A stretch of 47,067 bases of DNA from Phallusia fumigata (GCA_008931825.1 QXVZ01015847.1:4920-51986); one strand, 5' to 3'. Counted from the stretch's first letter, positions 35,040-47,067 are shown. Notes: generated by a model not told the origin, from the letters alone. A program made the numbers and translations.

Positions 35040-36343
35040 TGCAAGTGTGCTAGTCATATTCCATGTTCCTAGTCCAAACAGTAAGTCCTTTGTGTGTTAG
35101 TGGTAGTGTTTTTTTGCAAGAACACAGCCACTGCTTCATCCAATGATAAGATTTCGATGAGTAAGTTTGAAGATAAAGGGTCAATCCCCACTTTCCGAAA
35201 ATGCCATTGTGCAATTATGTAGAAAATAAAAAGCATGCACTAGTTGGAAACAACCTGAATATTTAAGTGATAAGTTACAGAGGAAAAGAAAACACACTGT
35301 AATTTTAGTGAAGCAAAGCATAACATTGTTAATAAAGCAAAGCATAGCATGAAAAATTAGATTTTACAAAAGTCGGAACAATGTTTTGCAAACTTTATAA
35401 CGCATGTTGGTCTGTCTTACAGAGGTCATTAAAGTATTCTCATCGTGTCACTTTTTTTGTAAACTTTGTGTAAAGCTTCCTAATCATTTATGACGCTGTG
35501 GGTGCGCATGTGATGGAAAACATCTTTTCCCGCGTAGGGAAACGCTTGCCCACATTCGTCAACTTTTACGCAACTCAAAGGTTCTGTACTAGTTTAGTCT
35601 CAAACCCATAACACACAGCCTTTTTTGCTTCGGTTGAGCAATTTATTAAGTCACGTGATCAAGATAAATTTGAATCAAATACTCTGAATTTGGCATCGTA
35701 TTGAAATATTTGGGTACTGAAAAAATGAGACTTTGCTTAAAGTTTTTTGTAGACACTAAAACTACAAAATGCTTGACTTTCTGCTTTTTATTGTGGTACT
35801 TTCGTTTCAAATCGATGGTAAACATTGGTTTTTAAGGTGAAAGAATATAGATGGGCAACAATTTGTAAGCAAAAGCAAAAAGATTTGGTATATTTTTTAA
35901 TGTTTACAAGTTTACTTAAACAGTCAAAAATACACATAAACTAACAAATGCAGTTATGCTGACATCAAGCGGTACACATCACAACTGATTTCGTAACGTT
36001 AGATGTCAGCAACGAGTTTGGTTGTCTGGCGCGAGAATTGGAGTTATTTGATGTGCGAAGTTGTGCAAAAACGTGCTTTTCTTTGTTGCATTTTTTTTGG
36101 CAGTAAGCTGTTTAAAAATTTAATTGTCTGCGTTAGCGTAGTCTCATATTCATTTCATTACCACATAAAAAGTAATGATAGTAACCACAGAGCATAGCAA
36201 TTGTAGGTGCAGCCAATTTGATGACCAATGAAAACCAACAAATCTACATTTGTTTTTGTTCAGTGTATTTCCAAGTTTAATTGCAAATTTATCCTGCAGA
36301 TAAAAGCCCAAAATATTGAGTATTATCAAATTGGACTATCGCC
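35040..36343. promoter_or_regulatory. Shared divergent upstream region of JADE and GLYR1
   Basis: About 1.3 kb between the JADE start (minus) and the GLYR1 start (plus), with no gene. It holds a palindromic E-box TCACGTGA at 35651-35658 and probably the promoters of both chromatin genes. Bidirectional activity is inference. Confidence 0.45.
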
Positions 36344-39300
36344 ATGGCCAATTTTAAAGTTGGAGATTTTGTGTGGTAAATTGGCTTGCAAATATTGTTT
36401 GTTTAAGTTGTTGTACATTTAATTATTATTTGCTATTTATCTATGTTGTTTCAAGCCTTCTAAAGTTTTAAATTTTAAAAAATTTACAAATCAAATATTT
36501 AATGACTCCCTACTGTGTGTTGTTGTTGATTCTAAACAACAAACTATCTTTTTGTAATGCCAACAAAATATTGTTTATTTTTAACAGGGCAAAAATGACT
36601 GGGTATCCATATTGGCCAGGAAAGGTATGTGCATTTGCTTTATTTCATCACTTTTTTATTTTTAACCAAATATAATTCTCTACAGGTAGCAGAGCCAGAC
36701 AAGGATGTCAAGAAACCAAGCAAAAAAGTTGAGATGTTTTTTATCCGTTTCTATGGAACAGGCGATTAGTAAGAGCCTTTTTCTAAATTTTGGGCTTTGT
36801 GTTTTTGCGAGTTATTGTTTTTCTTTGTATGTACATGCCAAATGTGCCCAAGCAGAAAACATATGTCAACAGTCTGCATTAAAACTGTGTAGCTTGTTTT
36901 TCTTTAGTTACATTGATATTGTTGTTTGTGCCTGCTAATAGGCCTAACCGTTTAGATTTCAAGTTAGGTATAATTAACTGGATTTTAAAACCACCAATCT
37001 ATTGATTGCAAGCATGTAGCTATGGACAAGAACCATGGCCCCCACACTGGGGGTCGCAACCAATAATGAAGTCATGTTAAAAAATGCTGACTGTTTTTGT
37101 AAGAGAACTACGCCCGTTGTGTCATGTAAAAAGCATTTACTTTTAATGTCTACTGTTTGATTGTGAATTCTTATCGTGATAAAAAGCTGAGCAAGTAACC
37201 ATGGTGGTACTCTGAATTTTCAAAAATTGGAAGTTTCCAAAAAGTCCAAAAGTAAATTTATGCAAATTTACTGTTTCAGTGCTTGGACCAAAGCTGACTT
37301 TGTGCATGATTATGCGGAGGGCAAGCAAAAATATGCCATCGGAAAAGCAAAAGGTTTTCTTGAGGCTGTTCGACAAATTGACCATGCACTAGAGAGAAGA
37401 TCAAAAGGTTGACATAATATAGCATAACAACCTCAACTTTTTTACTACAAGAACCATTTTTACAGCATGTCTTTTGTAAGCTTGTAAGCAATGGTGTACA
37501 TGCTGTTATTCCAGATAGGCATGACTGCTATGAGGCAGACCCAGAATTGGACATGTGGTTGTATTGAGTGTAATGTGTTGATAACTTGACTTGGTTTACA
37601 TTTTTTGGGGCTTTTTATGTAACACATCATGATCAAGGCTTCATCTGGAAACGTCGGTCCTAATTATTGCTCAGGTCCCATAGTTGGTGCTTTTTAGAGA
37701 TGGTTAACTGCAGTGGCGTTCATTTTTTCAATGTAAATTCATTAAATTGACGCATGCTTATCTATCAGGGCTCCCTGACACAAGTGATGAAGAGTCTGAG
37801 GAAGAATCGGAAGGAAGTGATGACCAACCTCTTGCAAAGAAAGCCAAACATGAAAAATCATCTTCAGCTGTAAGTTGCATTGAATTTTTCCCACAACACA
37901 CAAAACTTCATCCTTTTGAGTTGCTGTCCCGATTTCTGTTTTTTCTGTGTCTTACTTTGTTTTGTTTACATGTTTAGGTCAAGAATCAGTTCATATTTTT
38001 CAAAATTTTTACACATGACAGATGGGCACCTAAAGTTGCCAACTTTTCACCCCAGTTCACCCATTGGTTAACCCACCGGACCCAAAATGTAAAATTTTGA
38101 AAAAACTACAATACTTTCAAAAGTCTTTTTTATCTTTAGATGGTTTAAAAAATATAAACTCAGTAAAGAATGCATGCAACATAACTGTTTATAAGTTATA
38201 GCAAAGTTTTTGTTTTTGACCTGAATGTTTAAAACAATTTCTAGCCAACTGCAGCTTACTTTAACTCATTGGGAACGTGCCAAAGCTGTAAGTGTTACGT
38301 TTGGTTCAGCATATATTACATGCATGACAATTATTCGCCACATTTTAATTACACCATGGAATTTTTTTCACTTTGATCATTGGAAAAGGTAGGGAGCATC
38401 ACTTTAAATGCTTTGGCAAGGACTGTTGTTGATCAGGGTGATGTCCCTTACCTGCTTGGCCTCCAATAAATAACGCTTTGCGCAACTTTTTTCAAACTAA
38501 TACTGTACGTTCATTAGGTTTTTTTTTTTCAGACCGCATCTGGCACACCACCAAAAAAACGAAGAAAATCTGCAAAGAAAAGTCTTCCAACCAGAGAAGA
38601 GGTAAAAGTGCCAGTGATGCAGTTAGTTTCATAAAATTATTNAAGCATGACTGCTATGAGGCAGACCCAGAATTGGACATGTGGTTGTATTGAGTGCAAT
38701 GTGTTGATAACTTGACTTGGTTTACATTTTTTAGGGCTTTTTATGTAACACATCATGATCAATGCTTTACCTGGAAACATTAGTCCTAATTTATTGCTCA
38801 GGTCCCATAGTTGGTGCTTTTTAGAGATGGTTTACCGCAGTGGCGTTCATTTCTTTATTGTAAATTCAAATTATTGAGTCATGCTTATCTATCAGGGCTC
38901 CCTGACACGAGTGATGAAGAGTCTGAGGAAGAATCGGAAGGAAGTGATGACCAACCTCTTGCAAAGAAAGCTAAACATGAAAAATCATCTTCAGCTGTAA
39001 GTTGCAATGAATTTTTCCCACAATATACAAAACTTCATACTTTTGATTTGCTGTCCCAATAGGGACCCCTTTATTGTTTCATTTTCTTTTTTTCTGTGTC
39101 CTACTTTGTTTTGTTTACATGTTTAGGTCAAGAATGAGTTCAAACTTCTTTAAGTTTTAAACTTTTTACCGCAGTTCACCCATTGGTTAACCCACCAGCC
39201 CCTAAATTTGAAAAAAACTGCAATAGTTTTAAGTCCTTTTTTTATCTTTAGATGGATGAAAAAATATAAACTTAGTAAAGAATGCATGCAACATAACTGT

Positions 39301-42300
39301 TTGCAAGTTATAGCAAAGTTTTTGTTTTTGCCCTGAATGTTTAAAACAATTTCCAGCCAATTGCAGCTTACTTTAACTCATTGGGAATGTGCCACAGCTG
39401 TAAGTGTTACCTTTGGTTAAGCATATATTACATGCATGACAATTATTTGCAACATTTTAAGCATCACTTTAAATGCTTTGGCATGCACTGTTGTTGATCA
39501 GGGCAATGTTCCTTACCTGCTTGGCCTCCAATAAATAACGCTTTGCGCCTTAAAAAACTTTTTCAAAATAATACTGTACGTTCATTAGGTTGTTTTTTCT
39601 TTTCAGACCGCATCTGGCACACCACCGAAAAAACGAAGAAAATCTGCAAAGAAAAGTCTTCCAACCAGAGAAGAGGTAAAAGCACCAGTGATGCAGTTAG
39701 TTTTATAAAATTATTCAGCATGTACATATTTGTCCTTTTTTAATAAATACCTTGCACTATTCTTATTAAATACCTTGCACAGATACCCTTGCATCCCCCT
39801 TTATTTGCCAGAATCAGTAAAGCATTGTTTTCTTGCAACCAGACATATGCTGACATGTAATTTTGCTTCTGTCCATTACAAATGTACTCAAATTTAAATA
39901 TTTAACTTGCCCACGTCTGACAGCTGACACTCAAGCATCAGAACATGTCCCATTATCTGCTCACACAAAGACAGAATGCAATCTCACCATCTGCTAACCC
40001 AGTGAGTAAATTCCCCATTACCTCGTCTCAACAATGTGCAAGTGTGTGGCTTGCATGAAAAGTGTGTCATTGCTGATATTCTGCAAAAAACTTAACCTTA
40101 AAAAATATGCCATCAAACACTTGTTGAGCAAGATATTTTTGTAAAAGAAACAGGTAAAATGAGGTAGAACTATTGATTTTGTAATCTGTCATCAATGCAT
40201 TAATTATGCAGAATGGGATCACATTTTAGCCTAATTTTGTGGACAATAATTACAGAAGACTCGATTCTAATATGTCTGAACCAAAAGCTGTCAGCGTGAG
40301 GAAAAAAATTCCCCAAATCCACAAACTTTAACTGTGACTAATTTCAATGAAAAAGATCACTAGTTTCAATGTGTAAAGTTTGAATCTGTGTGATTACCCT
40401 ATTGATGCCCAAATGCGACCAAGTTTACTAATTTTTTGTAAAAAAAATGAATGGAAAAATGCAAAGTGCATGTGTCTAAAAAGATACGTACATTTACAAA
40501 TTTGTAATTTGTATGGCCACAGCCCTTATTTTTACTTTTACCCAATGTCTTTTGTTTTACATTTCTTTGTGAAAAAAATCAAATAACCTTCAAATATTTT
40601 TGCAGTGTACCAAAAATTACAAAAATTTAAAAAGCAAATATTAATTGCATAAAATTGTAATTTTATGCTATGCTATCAACTTTCCTGGGTAGTTTTATTG
40701 TTTAGTGCTGGGTATTCACATTTTGCATGTTGTGTGAGTACATGTGGAATGCTATGTTGTTTTGTGCGTGACTTGTCCTAAAACAAATTTAGAATAATTT
40801 TTGCCACACATTTCTAGGTGCACACCTCTTCGATAGACAACCTCAACTTAACAGAGCCTTGTGTTTCACCTGATACAACAGCAGATGCCGACAGCACCAC
40901 TGGCATTGTGGCAAAAGATGTCATTCCCACAGACAAGAAGTAAACATTTTACTTTTGCAACATTTGTTGTTTGCGAGCTTGTATTACTTGTTGAGTATTT
41001 AAAATGATGGCTACTCCAAGTTTCATTTTTAAAACTGTGGTTATATTGTAGTGATGAAAAGGTATTACTATTCATTTGTTTCGAATAGAGAGGGGAAAAT
41101 TGCTATTAGCTGCATAAAATTACTTGCAGCAACAATCACAATTTAATAAAACTTTTTTTTAATTTTGTTTTTTTAAACATAGCTGTGTTTTACAAAAAAA
41201 TGTTTTTGCTTTGCTAGAATTGGATTCTTGGGCCTTGGTATCATGGGAATTCCAATGGCAATGAACTTGATCAAAAGTGGACATGATGTTACAGTGTGGA
41301 ACCGAAACCAAAATAAGTAAGTTATTGATGTTTAGGCTACTTGATTGAATGTTTCTTGATTGCCATGAACTTATAATAAACTTTGAATAAACAAGTTTAA
41401 AGCATTTTTAAATTGCAAATTATTTTTGTGTTGCAAAATGTTTTTTGTGTTTAAATGATTGGTCTTTCTTGGTCAGTTTGGGCATTGCTTTCTGGGTGTG
41501 TATAAAACCTTAGGTTTTGTTCCTGTTCCCCAGATAAAAATATTAGAAAAACATTAAAAACATTTCTGTTTGACCCTCTTACAGCTACTTCCCCTTAAAA
41601 TGGGTTAATAATGGCAGGTCTGGATAAAACTTGAACTGTTTGTGAAACTTACGCTTGTCTATTGTTTTGTTTAACCCTATATCCCCAGCAGTTAACTTGC
41701 TATCCCTCCAAAGTTTGTAGATTGCTTTATAGCTCCTTATGAAACAAACTCTTTCATTAAAACAAAAAAATAATAAAGTGTATCTGCTACTATTCTGTAC
41801 TTATTTACCATACTCTACAATTAATATGCAACTTTTGCATATGTGTAGGACTCAAGCAACAATTATACATACCATAAAAACAGTAGGTAATGAAAGGACC
41901 CAATGCAAAAGAATGTATTGAATTCATTAAATCAGCTAATAATGTATTTTGAATGGCAATATGGTGAAAGTTTTATTTAAGATTTTAAGTAAAAATGGAT
42001 AGAAGTTGTGCAGATGTAGTGTGTAATTTGCCTTTCCATCATTCTTTGTTTCGACTTAGATTTTGAAATCACCAGGCAAACCAGTAAAGCTAGTTCTTAA
42101 TTGATAGGTGCAAGCAACTTTTATCTGCTGGTGCAAAGGAAGGAACATCCCCAGCCGATGTCGTACAACAATGTGACATCACATATTCATGTGTATCTGA
42201 TTCAACTGCAGTCAGAGACGTAAGTTTGATGACTTTAAAATTTTAATTATTGTGAAATTGTGCTTTGCAGAATTAAAACAAAACCCTACATGCCTGTTTT

Positions 42301-45300
42301 ATGGCAAAATGTCATATAATTTTTAGGATGGTGAAAAAATTTTAGGATACAGAAAGTAGTCAATATAGCATCACATTACTTCGTAAAAATGCTAAAAAAA
42401 TTAATTCATGTTTTGGTCCAAGTTTTAAATAAAAAATTAAACTACTGCTGGAAGCGTGAGCAAAAATAATTAAATATCAATATTTGTACTTAATCTAGAG
42501 GCTTTAATTATAAAAAATGCTATGTGACATTTTATTGTTTTTTTCCAAACTTGGGTAGGGGATTTAAGGTTCAACAATAAACTTACTAATTTATTTGATT
42601 TTGTGACTTTTCTGTTTTCCACAGTTGGTGATAGGCAACAGTGGGGTATTACAAGGCATCACACCAGGCAAAGGTTATGTGGAGATGTCTACTGTTGACA
42701 ATGACACAATAAAAGAAATATCTGAGGTAATGTTTGTCAAAGTCGCACCTAAATTAAATTTCTGTTTTTTTTTGGCTTCACAGAAATGTACCAGTGACCA
42801 ATGTTTTTGTCTCAAAAAACTCAAAAGTTAGAAGTAAACCAACTAACAAAACAATTATGTTTATTATGTTGCAGAAAATCTGTGAACAGTCCCTCAAGCC
42901 ACAGATTTTTTGGCAATTTGACCATTTTTTTAAATATATCGGATGCAGTATGTAGATCCAATGACATGTATCAGTGGATCAAATGCATCTGTTTACAATG
43001 TTGATGTCAATTATGCAATTTATTTTTATTAAAATTAAATAGTTTGTAGAACATGCCGGTGTGGTGACACCGTAGCCCCTGTGGTTACCCAACTAGCCTC
43101 CAGAAATGGGTCAAATTCTGAAACAATGTCCGAATTTGTTGAAATTTACACAGTGCATAGAACATGATATATTGGTTTGTTTGACCCCATAACCCCATCA
43201 CTTATGCCACTAGACCCTAAAATGGGTCAAGTTATTAAACAATATCCAAATTAGATGAAATTCACTTAGATTGTAGAACATTTCAGTGTGGTGTGTCAAA
43301 TTAATAATTTAACACCATATCCCCAATGGTTACCCCACTAGCACCCTAACATGGGTTAAATTCTTAAACAAAGACTAAATTTGTAAAATGACGTAGTGAT
43401 GAACAAATTTGTTTGTTACCCCATACCCCCATCAGTTACCTTGCAAGCCCTCTATGATCAAATTAATAAACAATATCAGAATTGGATGAAATTCACACTA
43501 CATTTGTAGAACATTCCAAGAACCTCAGTGCTAACCCCACTTTTTTATAATCACCAACTCAACAGCTTTTAATTATGAAGCTTATCTAAAATATCTCCAT
43601 TTTTCACTTGCATCTAGATTGATGGAATAATCTTAACCTTTGCATGTGTGGGGACCCATGCGTTTCTGCCTGTAGAAACAATCATGCCATAAAATACTTA
43701 GGTAACTTTGGGACCCAAAGTAAAATAGTTTAGTGAATATATGTATCCTGTTTAATTTGAGTGATAGTGTGTATGGAATGGCAGAAAGGTGAAAGCCACC
43801 CGTCTAGTTAATCTCTGATCAAATTCTTTTATCAACGCAGGCTATTTCTATGAGGGGAGGTCGTTTTCTTGAGGCTCCAGTATCGGGAAGTAAGAAATCT
43901 GCTGAGACCGGCCAGCTGGTGATATTGGCTGCAGGAGACCGCTCATTGTACATGGATGGATATTCCTGCTTTGAAGCGATGGGAAAGAAGACCTTCTTCC
44001 TAGGTATATACTGGTTTGATGACAAAATTATTTTGGGGTGTTTGGCTAAACTTTTTGGAAAAGAAATTTTTGGGCTGGTCCTAGTTGCACCAGTACTGAG
44101 GGATTTTATGTGAAGGTTTTCTTTTAAGTCAAGCTTTGTTTGGCTAATCACTGAGTATTAACTTGATATGCCCAGGTCCACCTGAATTTTTAAAAACAGT
44201 TTCATTGTGAGGTAAAATGTAACAACATTTAAGCTGCATAAAGTAACTGGTGTGCTTTTGTTCAAAACGCTCAAAACAGAAACATATAAAATGCTCAAAA
44301 CAGAGCATATGTTTTAAAGTCCTTTTTAAATTCTAAGTTAAAGGAATTTTCACATGTTAAAGCTTTTTTTAAAATCACGGCCCATTTCAAAAGGCAATTT
44401 GTGCAAATCTTTGGTGAATGTTTTTAACCATTGTTAAGTTTTTCAAACTCTCTATTTACACAGGGGAGCTCGGATGTGGGTCAAACACCAAGCTGATTGT
44501 AAACATGCTTACTGGCACATTTATGGCATCCCTAGCAGAAGGACTGTCGCTTGCAGAAAAAGCCGGCCTTGACCAATATACCCTACTTGATGTCCTCAAT
44601 CTCAGTGCCATTTCTTGTCCCCTCGTACAAACGAAAGGATCAGCAATACTTGAGGTATTGGGTTCTGTACATGTGATTGCTTTCAGTGACCTGGGTTGCC
44701 AAAAATGTTTTTGCGAACATTTTTATAAAAGTGTGATTAGTCTTAACTCAGAACTTTAGAAAAAATTCCATTGAGTATTTGGAAAAATGAGCCCCAACAC
44801 CATCATAAACCAAAAGTATTTTTCATCCTAAACACACTCTGAAACTTGTTTTGAGGTATTTTAAGCCATTCCTTTTTCAGCCTTAAACGTTTCAAAGCTA
44901 AAGCTTATTTGGACTTAATGTAAAAACAGCTGTTGAGCATGGGCAAAGTGGTGGCTTGCAAGCTAAAGAAGTTACACATTTAGTTTGCACAAATGTGATT
45001 GGCGAGTGTGAGTAAATAAAAAGCTGTGATTTATCAGGCTTTCGTACTTTGTGTAAGACACTAAACAAATATATTTAATGTAAGGGACTGTTCAGCTTGG
45101 AATTAGTCTGTACCTCTTACACTCACATCAGAGTGGTCCAAAAAATGTAGTGTGGGTTGAAAAAATAGTCGGATACTTGGTCTTGGCATTGTTTGATAAT
45201 AGGTTTCTTGCTTTGGTTTTTTCTAGCAACTTGTAGAACTCCGGAAAGAACCCATTTTCTTTACCTTTTGTAGTTTGCAGGGGTAAATTTAATTTGAGTG

Positions 45301-45472
45301 GTTTTTATTTCAAGCAGTTTGCACAGCATTTGTTCTGACAACAATTGTTTGCATTTAGGGACACTTCCCAGCTAACTTCCCATTAAAACATCAGCAGAAA
45401 GATCTTCGACTTGCCTTACAGATGGGAGAAGTGTTGGAACAACCACTCCATGTTGCCGGAGCAGCCAATGAG
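36344..45472 (+). CDS. GLYR1: GLYR1/NPAC, PWWP and beta-hydroxyacid dehydrogenase-like protein (3' end not found)
   Basis: Nucleosome-binding cofactor of LSD2/KDM1B. Exons 36344-36375, 36588-36624, 36686-36768, 37280-37407, 37769-37869, 38533-38601, 39924-40001, 40818-40939, 41218-41316, 42108-42219, 42625-42726, 43841-44003, 44464-44654, 45359-45472; phases close, 477 residues to the last donor. PWWP at 1-90 ([34 protein letters not shown]), an acidic segment ([16 protein letters not shown]), a basic segment ([12 protein letters not shown]), a Rossmann NAD(P) motif GFLGLGIMG near 219, EAPVSGS and SNTKLIVNM. Lys385 lies where active dehydrogenases have catalytic Lys and human GLYR1 has Met. 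The exon pair at 37769 and 38533 is duplicated at 38896-38996 and 39607-39675. The expected C-terminus (VYKRAK...) is missing. Confidence 0.9.
37515..39720 (+). repeat. About 1.1 kb direct repeat in GLYR1, joined at N 38642
   Basis: About 37515-38641 and 38643-39720 are near-identical, both starting 'gcatgactgctatgaggcag', with the single N between. Each contains the acidic exon and the basic exon. The copies differ by substitutions and indels, such as a roughly 40-base segment present only on the left near 38010. Splicing both copies in series would break the frame: the basic exon ends in phase 0, the acidic exon needs phase 1. Confidence 0.88.
37977..38095 (+). repeat. Dispersed repeat, copy 2 (GLYR1 intron)
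   Basis: Contains 'cagatgggcacctaaagttg' and 'agttcacccattggttaacc', matching the segment at 14400-14560. Confidence 0.55.
41320..42107. other. GLYR1 intron, no gene seen
   Basis: AT-rich intron. It contains 'ccccttaaaatgggttaata' and 'tatccccagcagttaac', fragments resembling units of the intronic repeat at 43040-43515. Confidence 0.45.
43040..43515 (+). repeat. Minisatellite of about 110-125 bp units in a GLYR1 intron
   Basis: About four diverged tandem units, each with 'tagaaca' (43047, 43158, 43274, degenerate near 43398, 43507), a 'cccc(a/t)...gttacc' block, 'aaatgggtcaa' and 'aaacaatatccraattrga'. Unit spacing runs about 108-124 bases. Confidence 0.75.
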
Positions 45473-46640
45473 GTATTTATCATCATGTGTATTATATGTA
45501 AGATACAGGATAAATGTTTTTAAATCCAGTTTTATTGGTTCACATAAGATTTAAAGTATTGTAACACATCGAACAGATGTTTTTCTGACCCTAATTAACA
45601 TTTTTGTCAACAATGGGATCTCTAAAGTACAAATTTGTTTCATCCCCTTTTGTCAAGAAAAGGTCAATGATTTTTTTTATGGGCACATGATTGAAAGGTA
45701 TCTGAAGTTTTGCACTAAAACTGTTGACCCCAGTTGAGCCACCAAAATGTAAAACTTTGACTGTTAGGTTTGTTAAAAAAAACCTAATTATATTCAAAAA
45801 TTGTAACTAATGTAAACAAAATGCTGCTAGGGTGCACGAGTAAGTTTGCATTGTTTTTATTTATTTTTTTTTCAAGACAAAGCTTACTGTTAGGTAAGAA
45901 TAATTTAAAATTCTGAGATTCAAAGTTTTATAATATGCATTGTTACATGTATGCACGGGTCCAGACTACTTTTGTTTAGGGATTTTAACAGGTTTATCGG
46001 TTCATGTGTTACTCTTAAACAAAATATTTCTCACACTCACCACTGCATGCAGGAAACACAATCATAGGTCTTTAAAGCAACCCAGGGCAAAAAAGCCACA
46101 TTTCCTTTTAGTATGGCAAAGATAATTGAATGTTATCAGAACTATGTACTGATAGTGGATTTGTGGTTACCCAAAACTTATTACTCCCAACCACGTAAAT
46201 TGGAATCGTGTACAAAATACTTGTCTGAAAAGTTCATGATTGATATGTCATCCAACTCTCCTATCAGGCGCTTTGCTTAAGAACGTTTTGGTGAATTAGG
46301 GCAGGATTCAGGATTGGATTACCTGTTTTGCGACAAGTGACGAGACAGCGGTGTTACCGGTTCATCATGTGTTGGTTAATTCGCGTAAATGTTTACTGCT
46401 TGCAATGGGTGATGGGTGCATGCGAAGTGTTTTTTAGGAAATAGGCGCACTGGAAACCACATTTCTTTCCAACTGACGATTCGGCCACAAACAAAGAGAT
46501 GTTTAAGGCCGGCATAGCGGTAAAGTTAAACTAAGCACCGTCCATCTATTAGATATAGACGTTAATACAACAGACTATTTGTCATGACTTTAACTTTTAT
46601 ATACTTTCTTCAATGTTGTGGCGAGATTAGGGGCAAGGAT
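45473..46640. other. Region 3' of the last recognised GLYR1 exon
   Basis: No certain exon. An acceptor at 45990-45991 would open VYRFMCYS then stop (to 46018); only its first two residues match the expected GLYR1 C-terminus, so it is not called. A diverged dispersed-repeat copy lies at about 45650-45760. Confidence 0.45.
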
Positions 46641-46659
46641 TTAAACATGGCCATTTCCA

Positions 46660-47067
46660 TTAGCTTGACGTCACAATGCCTGATGTAATCTGCAAATTTG
46701 GTAAACATGTTTCCATTCAAATTCGGTGGTTAGTTTGCATTGTTCCAGTCCGCCCATATTGGAACGCAACGAAATATTTCTGCTCCTTTGGGACGGTTGG
46801 CGTCATGGCGGGCACATTAAATCCCACAAACGGTCGCACCAGCTGACCGTCCATTGTTCGGCCAACGGCTATACGTGCGTGACGTCAGTCATCCAATTTT
46901 GGTAATAACCGATTCTTGTTACCTTGGCGACCCCATTGTTTCCAGGGACAGTTGGGTTATAAATAGTTCGCCTGTGTGTTTTTATGTGATCAGCGTGTTC
47001 TCCCTATGTGACTAACACCGTGTGTCGCCTCTGTGTGTATACGCGCCGAGTGTTTAACATTGCTAAT
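46660..47067 (+). promoter_or_regulatory. TATA/CRE promoter-like region facing right
   Basis: Two perfect cAMP-response palindromes TGACGTCA (46666-46673 and 46880-46887) precede a TATA box TATAAATAG at 46958-46966, about 70 bases after the second. GC content rises relative to the flank. This looks like the promoter of a + strand gene outside the window. Confidence 0.55.

Noticed and set aside
37030-37060. 'cccccacactgggggtcgcaacc' as a second MITE
   Set aside because: Only one end is visible and no target duplication was found.
45992-46018. Possible last GLYR1 exon reading VYRFMCYS
   Set aside because: Only Val-Tyr matches the family; eight codons with an acceptor are expected by chance.
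1-47067. CRISPR arrays, bacterial operons, tRNA or rRNA genes
   Set aside because: None seen; the window is spliced eukaryotic DNA, and no tRNA cloverleaf or rRNA segment was recognised by eye.

Overview
Eukaryotic nuclear DNA, AT-rich, with many short GT-AG introns and compact genes. The protein set (JADE with an EPL-like block and two PHD fingers, GLYR1/NPAC, OSTM1, LAMTOR3, ZC3HC1/NIPA, a MADF-BESS protein) points to an invertebrate animal. The very short LAMTOR3-ZC3HC1 spacing and the signs of high heterozygosity suggest a tunicate such as Ciona. That placement is an inference (about 0.6), not proven here.

Layout. 1-9.2 kb: four tandem two-exon SLC35G1-like transporters (A-D, + strand); B carries a one-base frameshift. 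9.7-17.4 kb: two tandem five-exon b(0,+)AT/SLC7A9-like amino-acid transporters (+), separated by homologous spacer sequence plus about 3.3 kb of gene-free sequence. 17.8-21.7 kb: OSTM1 (single exon), LAMTOR3 and ZC3HC1 (all +); the last two are only 45 bp apart and look like an operon. 22.07-23.43 kb: a four-exon MADF-BESS gene (-). 25.2-35.0 kb: a large JADE-family gene (-), about 18 coding exons with an unusually long GC-rich C-terminal half. 36.3-45.5 kb: GLYR1/NPAC (+). Right edge: a TATA/CRE promoter-like region facing out of the window.

Exons were placed by GT-AG sites, codon phase and family similarity recalled from knowledge; phases close for every gene except one ambiguous JADE junction and the missing GLYR1 3' end. 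JADE (HBO1 acetylation scaffold) and GLYR1 (H3K36me3 reader, LSD2 partner) are divergently arranged chromatin genes sharing a 1.3 kb upstream region. OSTM1 and LAMTOR3 both act at the lysosome.

Five single-N positions (3090, 7301, 17043, 24141, 38642) each lie exactly at the joint of two near-identical direct repeats. These look like assembly joins between uncollapsed haplotypes rather than real tandem duplications, and two of them damage gene models. No undescribed multi-gene system is evident. The most interesting biology is a GLYR1 that appears to keep the catalytic lysine lost in vertebrates, the LAMTOR3-ZC3HC1 operon candidate, and the tandem transporter arrays.
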